Below, piece by piece: positions 27,396 to 36,712 of a DNA stretch of 64,000 nucleotides. The number at the start of each line of letters is the position of its first letter. Position 1 is the stretch's first letter. Origin of the DNA: Mesorhizobium sp. CAU 1732 (GTDB lineage: Bacteria > Pseudomonadota > Alphaproteobacteria > Rhizobiales > Rhizobiaceae). Location of the stretch: the NCBI RefSeq assembly GCF_039888675.1, contig NZ_JBDQQR010000001.1, positions 1,736,001 to 1,800,000 of the forward strand. Reading direction: 5' to 3'. Under the pieces are notes generated by a model. That model made no database searches. It was given only the letters and a program-made list of their open reading frames with translations, and had not been told where the DNA came from. The position numbers and the translations under genes were made by a program.

Positions 27396-27689
27396 ATGCC
27401 GAATGAAACAGCGCAAACATCGGTGCCGGTTGTCGTGAAATTGACCGGCTTGCTGGTGGACTTGTTTCCGGGCTCATCGCGTCGGGTGGAGATGCAGGTC
27501 TCGAGCGTATCCGAGATGGTCGCCGAACTCGACAGGCTCTGGCCGGGCATGGGTGACCGCATATGCGACACGCGGCCCGCGATCCGAAAACACATGAACG
27601 TCTTCGTCGATGGTGAGCGCGCGACGCTCGAGACGAAGCTCTTGCCAGGAATGGAAGTTTTCGTCCTGACGGCCATTAGCGGTGGCTGA
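27396..27689 (+). CDS. MoaD/ThiS-like ubiquitin-fold protein with C-terminal GG
   Basis: A 97-aa beta-grasp protein that ends TAISGG. The terminal diglycine is the feature by which MoaD and ThiS are adenylated and loaded with sulfur or conjugated. Landmarks are PVVVKLTGLLVDLFPGSSRRVEM, then HMNVFVDGERA and LLPGMEVFVLTAISGG. A canonical MoaD is present elsewhere in the window (32438-32689), so this is probably not the molybdopterin synthase subunit. No E1-like or JAMM gene lies beside it. It is in one unit with the propeller gene (12-bp gap). Confidence 0.85.
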   Translation: MPNETAQTSVPVVVKLTGLLVDLFPGSSRRVEMQVSSVSEMVAELDRLWPGMGDRICDTRPAIRKHMNVFVDGERATLETKLLPGMEVFVLTAISGG

Positions 27690-27708
27690 GAGCCGCTGCT
27701 GGCTCTCA
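27687..27708 (+). terminator. Hairpin overlapping the stop of the MoaD-like gene
   Basis: TGAGAGCC (27687-27694, including the stop codon) pairs perfectly with GGCTCTCA (27701-27708) around a 6-nt loop. No T-run follows. It may end or protect the two-gene message. Confidence 0.4.
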
Positions 27709-27765
27709 ACGAATGCGGCCGATCGAACGCTAGGCGCTGCAAGCTATGAGCAGCCGTGTCCGCAG

Positions 27766-28278
27766 TCACGCAAAGGCGCGGCCTTCCTCCGTGCGCTGGA
27801 AGGCGACGAGATCCAATCCGACACTGGGCGCGCCAAGCGAGGTCAGGATCGTATGCGCCTGTCCCCGATGGTGCGTCTGGTGGTTGAAGAAATGCGCCAG
27901 CGCCGGTGCCAGCCGCTGGCTCACCGTGCGCATGTCCGTCACGGTGAGGTAGGTGAACCGTCCCGAAAGCGCCTTTGATGAGAGTGAGCCGATCCACTCC
28001 ACGATGCGCTGATCCTCGGCGATGCGCGCGACGTGAAGGCTCGCGAGATCCGCATGCAGGATCGTGTCGAGCGCAGATGGGGCCGTGCCTTCGCCTGTAA
28101 AGCGCTTCAGCCAGATTCGGTCCGCAACCAGAATGTGGTTGAGCGTTGCGGTCAGCGATCGGAAGAACGCGCCGGTGTCGCGGTTCAGTTCTTCGTGCGA
28201 CAACCCGCCCGCTGCCTCGTAGATGCGGGCGTTGGACCAACGGTTATAGGCTGCAAACATCTGAAAATGCTGCTGCAT
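27766..28278 (-). CDS. DinB-family metal-binding protein
   Basis: A 170-aa four-helix bundle of the DinB/YfiT fold; many members are thiol-dependent transferases or damage-inducible proteins of unknown role. The metal-binding His are seen in TLNHILVADRIWL and HFFNHQTHHRGQAHTIL. The ATG at 28278 follows AAGGGAAGCTGG and gives the family start MQQHFQMFAAYNRWSN. It is divergent from a GST-like gene with 70 bp between, which suggests a shared thiol-related theme. Confidence 0.88.
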   Translation of the reverse strand: MQQHFQMFAAYNRWSNARIYEAAGGLSHEELNRDTGAFFRSLTATLNHILVADRIWLKRFTGEGTAPSALDTILHADLASLHVARIAEDQRIVEWIGSLSSKALSGRFTYLTVTDMRTVSQRLAPALAHFFNHQTHHRGQAHTILTSLGAPSVGLDLVAFQRTEEGRAFA

Positions 28279-28348
28279 CCAGCTTCCCTTTTCCCCCTGA
28301 AAGGTCAATTCTGCGGCAACACCTACACCTGCGGAGGGCCGGAAGCCA

Positions 28349-29041
28349 ATGTCTATTCTTCTCTATGATCTGGTCGGCCGCGATCCCGCGCGGCCCTTCA
28401 GCCCGCATTGCTGGAAGGTTGCCTTCGCGCTCGCGCACAAGGGGCTGGCCTACGAGTCCGTCCCGACACCGTTCACCTCCGTGCCGTCGATCGAAGGCGG
28501 TGTTTCGAAAACCGTGCCGGTCATCCGCGATGGGGACAGGGTGGTCGCCGACAGCTTCGACATCGCGCTCTACCTCGAGGACACCTATCCCCATCGCCCG
28601 ACGCTCTTCGGCGGGGAGGGCGGCAAGGCGATGGCGCGGTTCATCGAGCGATGGACGCAGTTCAACGTCAACGCCTGGCTGGTGACGGCGGCCGTGGTCG
28701 ATATCCACGACTGCCTTGCTCCGCATGATCAAGCCTATTTCCGCACGACGCGCGAGAAGCGCTTCGGCAAAAGGCTGGAAGACGTGCCGCTTGGCCGCGA
28801 CGAAAGACGCCAGGCGTTCCATGCCAATCTTGAGCCGCTGAGATCGATGCTGTCCGTGCAGCCCTTCATCGGCGGCGAAACCCCGCTGTTTGCCGACTAC
28901 ATCGTCGCCGGCGCGTTCCAGTGGGTGAGGGTGACCTCGACATTCGAGCCCCTCGCAGAAGGCGACCCCGTCAAGGCGTGGTTCGAGCGCTGTCTCGATC
29001 TCCACGATGGCCTCGCGCGGCGGATACCTGCGGCCGCCTGA
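28349..29041 (+). CDS. Glutathione S-transferase family protein
   Basis: A 230-aa protein with a thioredoxin-like N-domain (SILLYDLVGRDPARPFSPHCWKVAFAL, with the SPHCWK motif at the active-site position) and a C-terminal helical domain. VPVIRDGDRVVADSFDIALYLEDTYP is the typical glutathione-contact segment. It resembles the beta-etherase-like (LigE/LigF) branch more than classical detoxifying GSTs; the substrate is unknown. The ribosome site GGAGGGCCGGAAGCCA is good. Confidence 0.87.
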   Translation: MSILLYDLVGRDPARPFSPHCWKVAFALAHKGLAYESVPTPFTSVPSIEGGVSKTVPVIRDGDRVVADSFDIALYLEDTYPHRPTLFGGEGGKAMARFIERWTQFNVNAWLVTAAVVDIHDCLAPHDQAYFRTTREKRFGKRLEDVPLGRDERRQAFHANLEPLRSMLSVQPFIGGETPLFADYIVAGAFQWVRVTSTFEPLAEGDPVKAWFERCLDLHDGLARRIPAAA

Positions 29042-29054
29042 GCGCCCGGCACCC

Positions 29055-29090
29055 CTTCACATCGCCATGGCGGGCCTGTATAGACCCGCC
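29055..29090 (+). promoter_or_regulatory. Predicted ndk promoter with GC-rich discriminator
   Basis: CTTCAC (29055-29060), an 18-nt spacer, then TATAGA (29079-29084), close to the rhizobial vegetative consensus. The -10 box is framed by an inverted repeat, GGCGGG (29069-29074) and CCCGCC (29085-29090). The context CCTGTATAGACCC is shared with the rpsF promoter. The predicted leader is about 35 nt. Confidence 0.45.
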
Positions 29091-29125
29091 ACTTTCCGAA
29101 TTCCGAACAGCATGAAGGAACCACA

Positions 29126-29548
29126 ATGGCGATCGAACGCACCTTTTCCATGATCAAGCCGGACGCGACCAAGCGCAATCTCACCGGCGCAGTCACCAAG
29201 ATGCTCGAAGATGCCGGTCTGCGCGTCGTCGCGTCCAAGCGCGTCTGGATGAGCACGCGCGAGGCCGAGGGCTTTTACGCCGTGCACAAGGATCGTCCGT
29301 TCTTCGGTGAACTGGTCGAGGGCATGACGTCCGGCCCGACGGTGGTGCAGGTTCTCGAAGGCGAGAACGCGATCCTCAAGAACCGCGAAATCATGGGTGC
29401 GACCAACCCGGCCAATGCCGAGGAGGGAACGATCCGCAAGGTCCACGCACTCTCGATCGGAGAGAACTCGGTTCACGGTTCCGACGCACCGGAAACGGCT
29501 GCGCAGGAGATCCGCTACTGGTTTTCCGACACCGAAATCGTCGGCTGA
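29126..29548 (+). CDS. ndk: Nucleoside diphosphate kinase
   Basis: Balances NTP and dNTP pools by phosphate transfer through an active-site His. The 140-aa protein starts [19 protein letters not shown] and has [26 protein letters not shown]. The catalytic His is in [12 protein letters not shown]. The ribosome site GAAGGAACCACA is good. A strong terminator follows. Confidence 0.98.
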   Translation: MAIERTFSMIKPDATKRNLTGAVTKMLEDAGLRVVASKRVWMSTREAEGFYAVHKDRPFFGELVEGMTSGPTVVQVLEGENAILKNREIMGATNPANAEEGTIRKVHALSIGENSVHGSDAPETAAQEIRYWFSDTEIVG

Positions 29549-29569
29549 TCCGCGTCTGCATCCGAAACG

Positions 29570-29599
29570 AAAGAGCCGGCATCCGCCGGCTCTTTTTTT
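29570..29599 (+). terminator. Rho-independent terminator of ndk
   Basis: An 11-bp perfect stem, AAAGAGCCGGC (29570-29580) and GCCGGCTCTTT, with the 4-nt loop ATCC and a run of seven T. It ends 3 bp before the stop codon of the convergent GGDEF-EAL gene and may act in both directions, although the minus-strand T-run is interrupted. Confidence 0.9.
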
Positions 29600-29602
29600 G
29601 TC

Positions 29603-31861
29603 TCAGCTCCCAAAAAGCTGGCGTCGCGTTTCGGGCAGATCCGCATCCGGTTCGGACGCGTGCCGCCGGCCGACGAATTCCATGAAGGCGTCGCTGGCAA
29701 GCGCGGCGCTGTAGAGATAACCTTGGAAGAAGTCGCAGCCAAAGGCGCGCAGGAACGCCTCCTGCCGGACGTTTTCGACATGTTCGGCGACCGCGGTCAG
29801 CTTGAGCGTGCGCGCCGTGCCGAGGATCGACTTGACCAGCGCGCGATCGCTTTCGCCGTTTTCGATGTCGGCGATGAAGCTTCCGTCGATCTTGAGCTCG
29901 TCGAAGGGCAGGCGCTTCAATTGTGCCAATGACGAGTAGCCGGAGCCGAAATCGTCGAGCGACAGCCGCACGCCGATCTGCTTCAACTCATGCATGCGCC
30001 GGCTGATCAGCTTGCGGTCCTTCGCCATCACGCTTTCAGTGAGCTCGAGCGTCAAGAGCCTTGGGTCGACGCCATGGCGCTCGATCAGCCCGATGAGGTT
30101 GGATAGAAACTCATCGCAGGCGAAGGACTGTACGTTGACGTTGATCGCGAGGCGCAGCCCGGCCGTTTCCCTGGTGCCTTGCCAGCGGGCGAGTTCCGCC
30201 ACGCCCTTGGCGAGCACCAGATTGCCGAATTCGCGAACGAGCCCGAACTGCTCCGTCAGCGGCACGAAGCGCTCGGGCAGAAGTGTGCCGAATTCCGGAT
30301 GATGCCAGCGGCAGAGTGCTTCGGCACCGACGATACGGCCGACGTCGTCCATCTGGGGCTGGAAGTACAGTTCGAGCGCGTCGCCCGACAGCGCGTCCTT
30401 GAACTCGTTCAGGAGCCGGTAGCGGTCCGATTCCGGGCTCATCGACAGATGATCGTAGAGCGCCATCCCGTTCCTGCCCGCAGCCTTCGCCTGATACATG
30501 GCGATGTCGGCGTGCTTGAGGATTTCCTCGGGCCGCGCCTCCTGCCCATCGAAGATGACGACGCCGAGGCTTGCCGACGAACGATGGCTGAAGAGGCCGA
30601 TCTCGAAATCGTCGCGCAGCGCCGCGAGCACCTTGTTCCCCGTCATGATCGCCGCGCGGGCACCATGCGAACTGTCGGCGCCGACACCTTCCAGGATGAT
30701 GACGAATTCGTCGCCACCGATGCGGGCGACCGTGTCTTCGTGTCGAACGCAGTCGCGCAGGCGGCGCCCGACCTGCGCCAGATACTGGTCGCCGACATCA
30801 TGGCCACGCGTGTCGTTGAGTGTCTTGAAATTGTCGAGGTCGATGAAGATCAGCGCGCCGCACGTCTTGCGCTCACGGCAGAGGCCGACGGCACGCCGCA
30901 TCCGGTCCATGAACATGCGCCTGTTCGGCAGGCCGGTCAGAGAATCGAAGAAAGCGAGCTTCTCGATCTCCATCTCGTTGCGCTTGCGGATCGAGATATC
31001 GTTGATGTAGCCGTGCCAGATGATGCCTTCGTCGATCGCTTCCGGCTTCGCGCTCAGGCGCAGCCATTTTTCCTTGCCGTCCCGGGCGGTGACGCGGAAC
31101 TCGAGTTCCCAGGGCTCCATCAACGTGCCGGAGCGCTTCAGCGTTTCGATGAGGCGCTGCCGGTCCTCTGCATGGATCATCTCGATGAACTGCTTCGGAT
31201 GGGGATATGGTTCGCTTTCAGCGAAGCCCGAAATCCCCCTGAATCCGCTCGACACGTAGGGCACCGTGAATCCGCCTTTGCGATGACGGACGAGCTGGAA
31301 GAGGCCACCGGGAACCCGGCTCGACAGCTTCTGAAGCATCTCCTCGACCTTCAGCCTCTTCATCAGGTCGGTGATCTCGCGCACCGAGCCTTCGTAGAAG
31401 AGTGGTTTGCCGCTCCTGTCGTCGTAGACGATGCGGGCGGATTCGGTGATCCAGATACGCTCGCGCGTCTTGTGACGGTAGATTTCGGAGACGAAATCCT
31501 GAACGGAACCGTGTTGCCTCAACTGGGCGCGGAAATCGTCGCGGCGGCCGGGGTCGACATACCATTCCTTGCCGATGTCCCGGATCGCAAGCAGGATTTC
31601 GGCTTCCGTGCCGTAGCCGTTGAGCGCCACCAGCGCCTTGTTGGCACTGAGCTGCCTGCCGTCGGGCGCGGACCGATAGATGCCTTCGGAGAGATTGTCG
31701 ATGAGGTCGCGCTGGTTCTTATACTCCGCGATCGAAGCGCGGTAGAGGCGCCGAAAACGCAGCATCCAGAAACAGAGGAGACCGGAAACGATCGCGTTCG
31801 CGGCCAGCAGCCAATGGCTGTTGGTTCCAAGGTTCTGGATGGAGCTGTAGAGTGATTCCAT
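29603..31861 (-). CDS. PAS-GGDEF-EAL cyclic-di-GMP signalling protein
   Basis: A 752-aa membrane-anchored protein: one N-terminal helix (about 17-35), two PAS-like sensor domains (about 50-170 and 180-295), GGDEF (about 300-470) and EAL (about 490-735). The cyclase site RIGGDEFVIIL is intact, with an RHED inhibitory site 5 residues before it. The phosphodiesterase motifs EALCRW, NVNVQSF, ELTESVM and DDFGSGYSSL are also intact, so both activities are possible. It lies alone, convergent with ndk. The signal sensed is not readable. Confidence 0.92.
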   Translation of the reverse strand: MESLYSSIQNLGTNSHWLLAANAIVSGLLCFWMLRFRRLYRASIAEYKNQRDLIDNLSEGIYRSAPDGRQLSANKALVALNGYGTEAEILLAIRDIGKEWYVDPGRRDDFRAQLRQHGSVQDFVSEIYRHKTRERIWITESARIVYDDRSGKPLFYEGSVREITDLMKRLKVEEMLQKLSSRVPGGLFQLVRHRKGGFTVPYVSSGFRGISGFAESEPYPHPKQFIEMIHAEDRQRLIETLKRSGTLMEPWELEFRVTARDGKEKWLRLSAKPEAIDEGIIWHGYINDISIRKRNEMEIEKLAFFDSLTGLPNRRMFMDRMRRAVGLCRERKTCGALIFIDLDNFKTLNDTRGHDVGDQYLAQVGRRLRDCVRHEDTVARIGGDEFVIILEGVGADSSHGARAAIMTGNKVLAALRDDFEIGLFSHRSSASLGVVIFDGQEARPEEILKHADIAMYQAKAAGRNGMALYDHLSMSPESDRYRLLNEFKDALSGDALELYFQPQMDDVGRIVGAEALCRWHHPEFGTLLPERFVPLTEQFGLVREFGNLVLAKGVAELARWQGTRETAGLRLAINVNVQSFACDEFLSNLIGLIERHGVDPRLLTLELTESVMAKDRKLISRRMHELKQIGVRLSLDDFGSGYSSLAQLKRLPFDELKIDGSFIADIENGESDRALVKSILGTARTLKLTAVAEHVENVRQEAFLRAFGCDFFQGYLYSAALASDAFMEFVGRRHASEPDADLPETRRQLFGS

Positions 31862-31947
31862 GCCCGCCTGGTCTTTGCCTGCCCGTGAAAAGCGTAGCTG
31901 GCTGACCTTGCGAAAAGTCTAACGCGTTCGTGCGAAGATTATCGTGA

Positions 31948-32430
31948 TTAACGGCCCGTGAAGCCGCTCCAGCGGGAACTGGCATCGTCGTCGGCCTCCT
32001 TGGCCTCGACCCAGCCGCCGGGCGACCCATCGATAGGATGCTCGCGCTTCCAGAAGGGCGCGCGCGTCTTGAGAAAGTCCATCATGAAGGACGCTGCTTC
32101 GAAGGCGGCATGCCTGTGCGCGGACGCCGCGATGACGAGCACGATGTTTTCACCCGGCTTGATCTTGCCGAAACGGTGGATGGCGCAAAGCCCGTCGAGC
32201 GGCCAGCGATTGAGGGCTTCGGCGGCGATGCGCGCGATTTCGGCCTCCGCCATACCCGGATAGTGTTCGAGTTCGAGGGCCGCCAGCGCGCCCCCTTCGT
32301 CCCGGCAGAGCCCGGAAAACGTCACCACGGCACCGATATCGCTGCGGCCGCGCGTGAGCCGCGCAATTTCGGTCGTGAGATCGAAATCGTCCGCCTGTAT
32401 CCGGATGTCAGGAACGACCGTTGCCGACAT
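31948..32430 (-). CDS. moaE: Molybdopterin synthase catalytic subunit
   Basis: Large subunit that, with thiocarboxylated MoaD, converts cyclic pyranopterin monophosphate to molybdopterin. The 160-aa protein shows GAVVTFSGLCRDEGG, the core LELEHYPGMAEAE, IHRFGKIKPGENIVLV, SAHRHAAFEAASFMMDFLKT and the catalytic-Lys segment APFWKREH. It starts 7 bp after the moaD stop. Confidence 0.96.
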   Translation of the reverse strand: MSATVVPDIRIQADDFDLTTEIARLTRGRSDIGAVVTFSGLCRDEGGALAALELEHYPGMAEAEIARIAAEALNRWPLDGLCAIHRFGKIKPGENIVLVIAASAHRHAAFEAASFMMDFLKTRAPFWKREHPIDGSPGGWVEAKEADDDASSRWSGFTGR

Positions 32431-32437
32431 GGCAGCC

Positions 32438-32689
32438 TCAGCCGCCGGTCATGGGAGGGAACAGAGCGATCTCGCGCGCGCCCGCGATCGGTTCCTTGTG
32501 GTTGACGTGCTCCTGGTTGATCGCTACGCGAATGGCTTCGGGATAGCGTAGCGCCTGCGCATAGCCGTCATCCCTAGCCTTGAGCCAGTCGAGCAGGTCG
32601 CGAACGGAGACGATTTCGGCGGGAAGATCGACATCTTCCTCCGCCTTGCCGATCCGTTCCCGTACCCATGCGAAATAGCGCAGCTTCAT
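32438..32689 (-). CDS. moaD: Molybdopterin synthase sulfur carrier subunit
   Basis: Small beta-grasp sulfur carrier of molybdopterin synthase. It is 83 aa from MKLRYFAWVRERIG to the C-terminal FPPMTGG, the diglycine that becomes a thiocarboxylate. It sits between pgsA (11-bp gap) and moaE (7-bp gap) in a minus-strand unit. A longer in-frame extension upstream overlaps pgsA and is not coding. Confidence 0.95.
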   Translation of the reverse strand: MKLRYFAWVRERIGKAEEDVDLPAEIVSVRDLLDWLKARDDGYAQALRYPEAIRVAINQEHVNHKEPIAGAREIALFPPMTGG

Positions 32690-32700
32690 CGCAGTCTCCG

Positions 32701-33285
32701 CTACTCGTCGATGATGTGCTTCAGGCCAGCCCGGAAATAATCGTATCCGGTATAAAGGGTCACGATCGCGGAAATCCACAGAAGCGTGATGCCGATCTCG
32801 GTCGTGTAGGGCAGGATCTTGTCGCCCGCAGGGCCGGCGAGAAGGAACCCGATGGAAACGAGCTGTATCGTCGTTTTCCACTTGGCGAGTTGCGTGACCG
32901 GAACCGACACCTTCAGCGCTGCGAGGTATTCGCGCAGGCCCGAAACCAGGATTTCGCGGCACAGGATGATGATGGCGGCCCACAGCGTCCAACCGGCAAT
33001 GGTGCCGTCGGCAGCCATCAAAAGCAGCACGGAGGAGACGAGCAGTTTGTCCGCGATCGGATCGAGCATCTTTCCGATGTTCGACGTCTGCTTCCAGATG
33101 CGCGCGAGGTATCCGTCGAGAAAATCGGTGAGGCTTGCGATGACGAAAATCGTCACTGCGGCCCAGCGTGCCGGATCACTCGACTGCAGGCGACCCTCGA
33201 GAAAAAAACACAGCACGACCAGCGGCACTGCAAGAATGCGTGCGTAGGTCAGCATGTTCGGAATGTTGAATGCGCGTCTGGACAT
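32701..33285 (-). CDS. pgsA: CDP-diacylglycerol-glycerol-3-phosphate phosphatidyltransferase
   Basis: Makes phosphatidylglycerol phosphate, the committed step to PG and cardiolipin, in the inner membrane. It is 194 aa from MSRRAFNIPNMLTYARI and is strongly hydrophobic. The CDP-alcohol phosphotransferase motif is complete in DFLDGYLARIWKQTSNIG followed by KMLDPIADKL. The ATG at 33285 is chosen after AGGTAGCC. It lies between uvrC and moaD, the usual order. Confidence 0.93.
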   Translation of the reverse strand: MSRRAFNIPNMLTYARILAVPLVVLCFFLEGRLQSSDPARWAAVTIFVIASLTDFLDGYLARIWKQTSNIGKMLDPIADKLLVSSVLLLMAADGTIAGWTLWAAIIILCREILVSGLREYLAALKVSVPVTQLAKWKTTIQLVSIGFLLAGPAGDKILPYTTEIGITLLWISAIVTLYTGYDYFRAGLKHIIDE

Positions 33286-33378
33286 GGCTACCTGGCGAAA
33301 TGACAAGCTGTAGTAATCAGACCGCGCAGGCAACGGTCAACTCCCGCAAACGTCGCGGCCCGGGCCTATGCGGGAATC

Positions 33379-35484
33379 TTAGCCCTTTTCATGGAAATGC
33401 CCGTGAATCAGCTTGGCGACGCGCTCCGAAATGCCGTCGACGACCATCAAATCCTGGACTGCCGCGCGACTCACCGCCTTGGCGGTACCGAAATGGTGGA
33501 GCAGCGCCCGCTTGCGCCCGGGGCCGATGCCCGCGATCTCGTCGAGCGGATTGCGGATCATCTCCTTCTTGCGCCGCGCCCGGTGCGAGCCGATCGCGAA
33601 CCGGTGCGCCTCGTCGCGCATGCGCTGGACGAAGTAGAGGACAGGATCCCGCATCGGCAGCATGAACGGCTCGCGGCCAAGCACGAAGAACCGCTCGCGG
33701 CCGGCGTCGCGGTCGATACCCTTCGCGACGCCGATCGCGGTCACCTTGTCGGCAATGCCGAGCTCACCCAGCATCTTGCGCACGGCGGACATCTGGCCCT
33801 GACCGCCATCGATGAGGATGAGGTCCGGCCATGCAGGAAAGGTGTCGTCTTCGCTCTCTTGCACAGCGCTTTCGGCCTGCGCGGCCTGATCGGAAAACGC
33901 TGCCGGTGTGCCGTGCTCTTTGAGGAGGCGTGAGAAGCGCCGCTCCATCACCTCGCGCATCATGCCGAAATCGTCGCCCGGCGTGATGTCCGTCGAGCGG
34001 ATATTGAACTTGCGATACTGGTTCTTCACGAACCCTTCCGGCCCGGCGACGATCATCGCGCCGACGGCGTTCGTGCCCATGATGTGCGAGTTGTCGTAGA
34101 CCTCGATGCGCCGGGGCGTCTTTTCCAGACCGAAAGTCTCGGCCAGACCGGCAAGCAGGCGAGCTTGCGACGAGGTTTCGGCCAGCCGGCGTCCCAACGC
34201 TTCGCGGGCATTCTGCAGCGCGTTGTCGGCCAGCGACTTCTTCTCACCGCGCTGCGGCACGCTGATGGTCACCTTGTGCCCCGCCCGTATGGCGAGTGCC
34301 TCGGTGAGCAGAGCCTGGTCCTCGACGGCATGGGACAGCAGAATCGTCCGCGGCACGGGCTTGTCGTCGTAGAACTGGGCCAGAAATGCACCCAGCACTT
34401 CCGCCGGCTCGATCGACGGATCGGCCTTCGGGAAATAGGCGCGGTTGCCCCAGTTCTGCCCGGTGCGGAAGAAGAACACCTCGATGCAGTTCTGTCCGCC
34501 TTCGTTGTGAATTGCGAAGATGTCCGCTTCGTCCACCGATTGCGAGTTGATGCCCTGATGGCTCTGGACGTGGCTGAGCGCGGCGAGGCGATCACGATAG
34601 ATCGCGGCACGCTCGAAATCGAGGGTCGCGGACGCCTCCTGCATGGCGGCCGAGATTTCGGATTTCACGCGCCCGGACCGACCGGACAGGAAATCCTTCG
34701 CCTCCGATACGAGTTCGGCGTAGCCCTCGGCATCGATCTCGCCGGTGCAGGGGCCGGAGCAGCGCTTGATCTGAAACAGCAGGCACGGCCGGGTTCTGCT
34801 CTCGAACACCGAATCGGTGCAGGATCGCAGCAGGAAGGCACGTTGCAGCGAGTTGATCGTGCGATCGACCGCACCCGCCGACGCGAAGGGCCCGAAATAA
34901 TCGCCCTTCCGCGAGCGTGCCCCACGATGCTTGAAGATGCCCGGTGCCGCGTGATCGCCGGTAATCAGGATATACGGAAACGATTTGTCGTCCCGCATGA
35001 GAACGTTAAAGCGCGGGCGTAACCTCTTGATGAGATTCGCTTCCAGCAGCAGCGCTTCGGTTTCCGTGCGCGTGACGACGAATTCCATCGTCGCGGTTTC
35101 GCGAACCATCCGCCCGATACGATTCGTGTGCTCCCGGCCCTGCGCATAATTGGTGACGCGCTTCTTGAGACTGCGCGCCTTGCCGACATACAGAACGTCT
35201 CCGCCTGCATTGATCATGCGGTAGACGCCGGGCGCGTTGGGCAGCCGCTTCACGAGCGTCTGGATCACGTCGATTCCGGTCTTGCCCTCGATGTCACCCT
35301 TCAAGCCGTCCCACTCGATGCCGAGATCGCGGGCGGCAGTGGTGTTCGAAGGCTCCGCGGTCTCGGACAGGTCGGACTCGTCGTCGTCGACGTCCTGGAC
35401 GTCCGGCATATAGCCTGCAACGTCGTCGCTGGCTGCGTCGGCGGCCGCGCCGCCTAGACTGCGGGTAGGGATGGGGGGCTTCAT
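33379..35484 (-). CDS. uvrC: Excinuclease ABC subunit C
   Basis: Nuclease that makes the dual incisions in nucleotide excision repair. The 701-aa protein has an acidic N-terminal extension (about 1-65, with [17 protein letters not shown]), a GIY-YIG domain (from [21 protein letters not shown]), the Cys-rich [19 protein letters not shown] and [10 protein letters not shown], a UVR region, a C-terminal RNase H-like nuclease with [15 protein letters not shown], and a helix-hairpin-helix end. The ATG at 35484 overlaps the SDR stop by 4 nt. Confidence 0.95.
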   Translation of the reverse strand: MKPPIPTRSLGGAAADAASDDVAGYMPDVQDVDDDESDLSETAEPSNTTAARDLGIEWDGLKGDIEGKTGIDVIQTLVKRLPNAPGVYRMINAGGDVLYVGKARSLKKRVTNYAQGREHTNRIGRMVRETATMEFVVTRTETEALLLEANLIKRLRPRFNVLMRDDKSFPYILITGDHAAPGIFKHRGARSRKGDYFGPFASAGAVDRTINSLQRAFLLRSCTDSVFESRTRPCLLFQIKRCSGPCTGEIDAEGYAELVSEAKDFLSGRSGRVKSEISAAMQEASATLDFERAAIYRDRLAALSHVQSHQGINSQSVDEADIFAIHNEGGQNCIEVFFFRTGQNWGNRAYFPKADPSIEPAEVLGAFLAQFYDDKPVPRTILLSHAVEDQALLTEALAIRAGHKVTISVPQRGEKKSLADNALQNAREALGRRLAETSSQARLLAGLAETFGLEKTPRRIEVYDNSHIMGTNAVGAMIVAGPEGFVKNQYRKFNIRSTDITPGDDFGMMREVMERRFSRLLKEHGTPAAFSDQAAQAESAVQESEDDTFPAWPDLILIDGGQGQMSAVRKMLGELGIADKVTAIGVAKGIDRDAGRERFFVLGREPFMLPMRDPVLYFVQRMRDEAHRFAIGSHRARRKKEMIRNPLDEIAGIGPGRKRALLHHFGTAKAVSRAAVQDLMVVDGISERVAKLIHGHFHEKG

Positions 35485-36245
35485 TCGGCAACCCCGTAGA
35501 CGTCGGGCGTCTGCCAGGCAAGGTGCTGGCCACCGTCGAGTGCGATCATCTGACCCGTGACCGACCGCGCTCCCCAAAGATAGCGGATGGTCGTTCCGAA
35601 TTCGGAAAGGTCCGGCCCGCGCTTGAGCAACACCGCATCCAGTTGTTCCTGGAAATCGACCTCATCCTGACGCTCGTTCTTCAATGTCGGACCCGGCCCG
35701 ATCGCATTGACGCGCAGACGGGGCGCAAAAGCCTGCGCCATGGTTTGTGTCGCGGTCCAGAGCGCGGATTTGGACAGCGTATAGGAGAAGAAGCCGGGCG
35801 TGAGTCGCCAGACGCGCTGGTCGATCATGTTGACGACAAGCCCATCCCGGCCGGCCGGCAGGTTTGCGGCGACCTGTTGCGTCAGCAAGACAGGTGCCTT
35901 CAGATGGACGTCGAAATGCCGGTCCCAGGTCGCCCAGTCGAAATCCTGCGCCGAATCGTCGTCGAACACCGAGGCGTTGTTGACCAACAGTTGAACCGGA
36001 CCAAGGACCTGCTGCACGGCCTGGACAATGGCTCCACGCGCTTCAGGGTCCGTCAAATCGCCTTGAACGACGTGAGCGATTCCGCCGGCTGCCGCAATCT
36101 CCTCGGCGAGCGCGTCGGCTTCGGTGCGTGACGTGTTGCAATGGATGGCAACCGCAAAGCCGTTCGCCGCGAGGTCGCGCGTTATCGCGGCGCCGACACG
36201 CTGGGCGCCACCGGTGATCAGGGCAGTGGGGATCGTGGAAACCAT
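35481..36245 (-). CDS. SDR oxidoreductase, pteridine-reductase-like
   Basis: A 254-aa Rossmann-fold SDR. The cofactor motif TGGAQRVG carries the Arg typical of pteridine reductases (PTR1, FolM) in place of the usual Gly. Other landmarks are NNASVF and the catalytic YTLSKSAL. A dihydropteridine or dihydromonapterin substrate is an inference from that motif only. It is the first gene of the unit SDR-uvrC-pgsA-moaD-moaE. Confidence 0.85.
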   Translation of the reverse strand: MVSTIPTALITGGAQRVGAAITRDLAANGFAVAIHCNTSRTEADALAEEIAAAGGIAHVVQGDLTDPEARGAIVQAVQQVLGPVQLLVNNASVFDDDSAQDFDWATWDRHFDVHLKAPVLLTQQVAANLPAGRDGLVVNMIDQRVWRLTPGFFSYTLSKSALWTATQTMAQAFAPRLRVNAIGPGPTLKNERQDEVDFQEQLDAVLLKRGPDLSEFGTTIRYLWGARSVTGQMIALDGGQHLAWQTPDVYGVAE

Positions 36246-36712
36246 CGTCGACGTTTTTCTTTCGCTTTACATCACGGGACCGTTATCGTGATGCCATGTG
36301 CGGATGTGGCAAGGCCAGCGTTGGTGCGGCCGCCACCGGCCAAGCCATTCACACCGTTGAAACGCCGATTCAGCGTGCCTTCAAGCAGAGCAGACACCGA
36401 GATGAGATCATAGGATTCCCTTGGTGAGACAAGGCCTTGACGCAATATAGGGGAGGGATGGCATCCAACCAAGCCGGCTGCAAAAGTCTCCCGACAGAAC
36501 CCGAAACGCCGCTGTGGCAAAAACGCAACGTCATTATTCAGCCATATTCCGGCCGGGCAATCACCCATTTTCAGGTCATGTTCGGCCTCATTCTGCGACC
36601 AGATAAGGAACCGCAGTCGCCGGAGATCGTTCACCTCCCGCATCGGTACCGGACCGACATGCAAATTAAGGAAGCGCGTTGCAGTTTCCTGCGGCAAAGG
36701 AGTTAGAAGAAA
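36246..36712. other. 467-bp intergenic region before the outer-membrane protein gene
   Basis: Two open frames cross this region (36272-36697 minus, 36437-36706 plus), but neither has a ribosome site or family likeness and base use is flatter than in neighbouring genes. The region is less GC-rich than its surroundings. It should contain the promoters of the divergent SDR unit and of the porin-like gene, with a clear AAAGGAG site at 36696-36702. No strong -35/-10 pair was recognised. Confidence 0.5.

Noticed and set aside
32690..32992. N-terminal extension of the moaD frame into pgsA.
   Set aside because: It runs antisense-like through a conserved gene in another frame; the 83-aa form alone matches MoaD.
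36272..36697. A 141-codon open frame on the minus strand upstream of the outer-membrane protein gene.
   Set aside because: No ribosome site, no family likeness and an atypical residue mix; the region also has a competing plus-strand frame. Better read as regulatory DNA.
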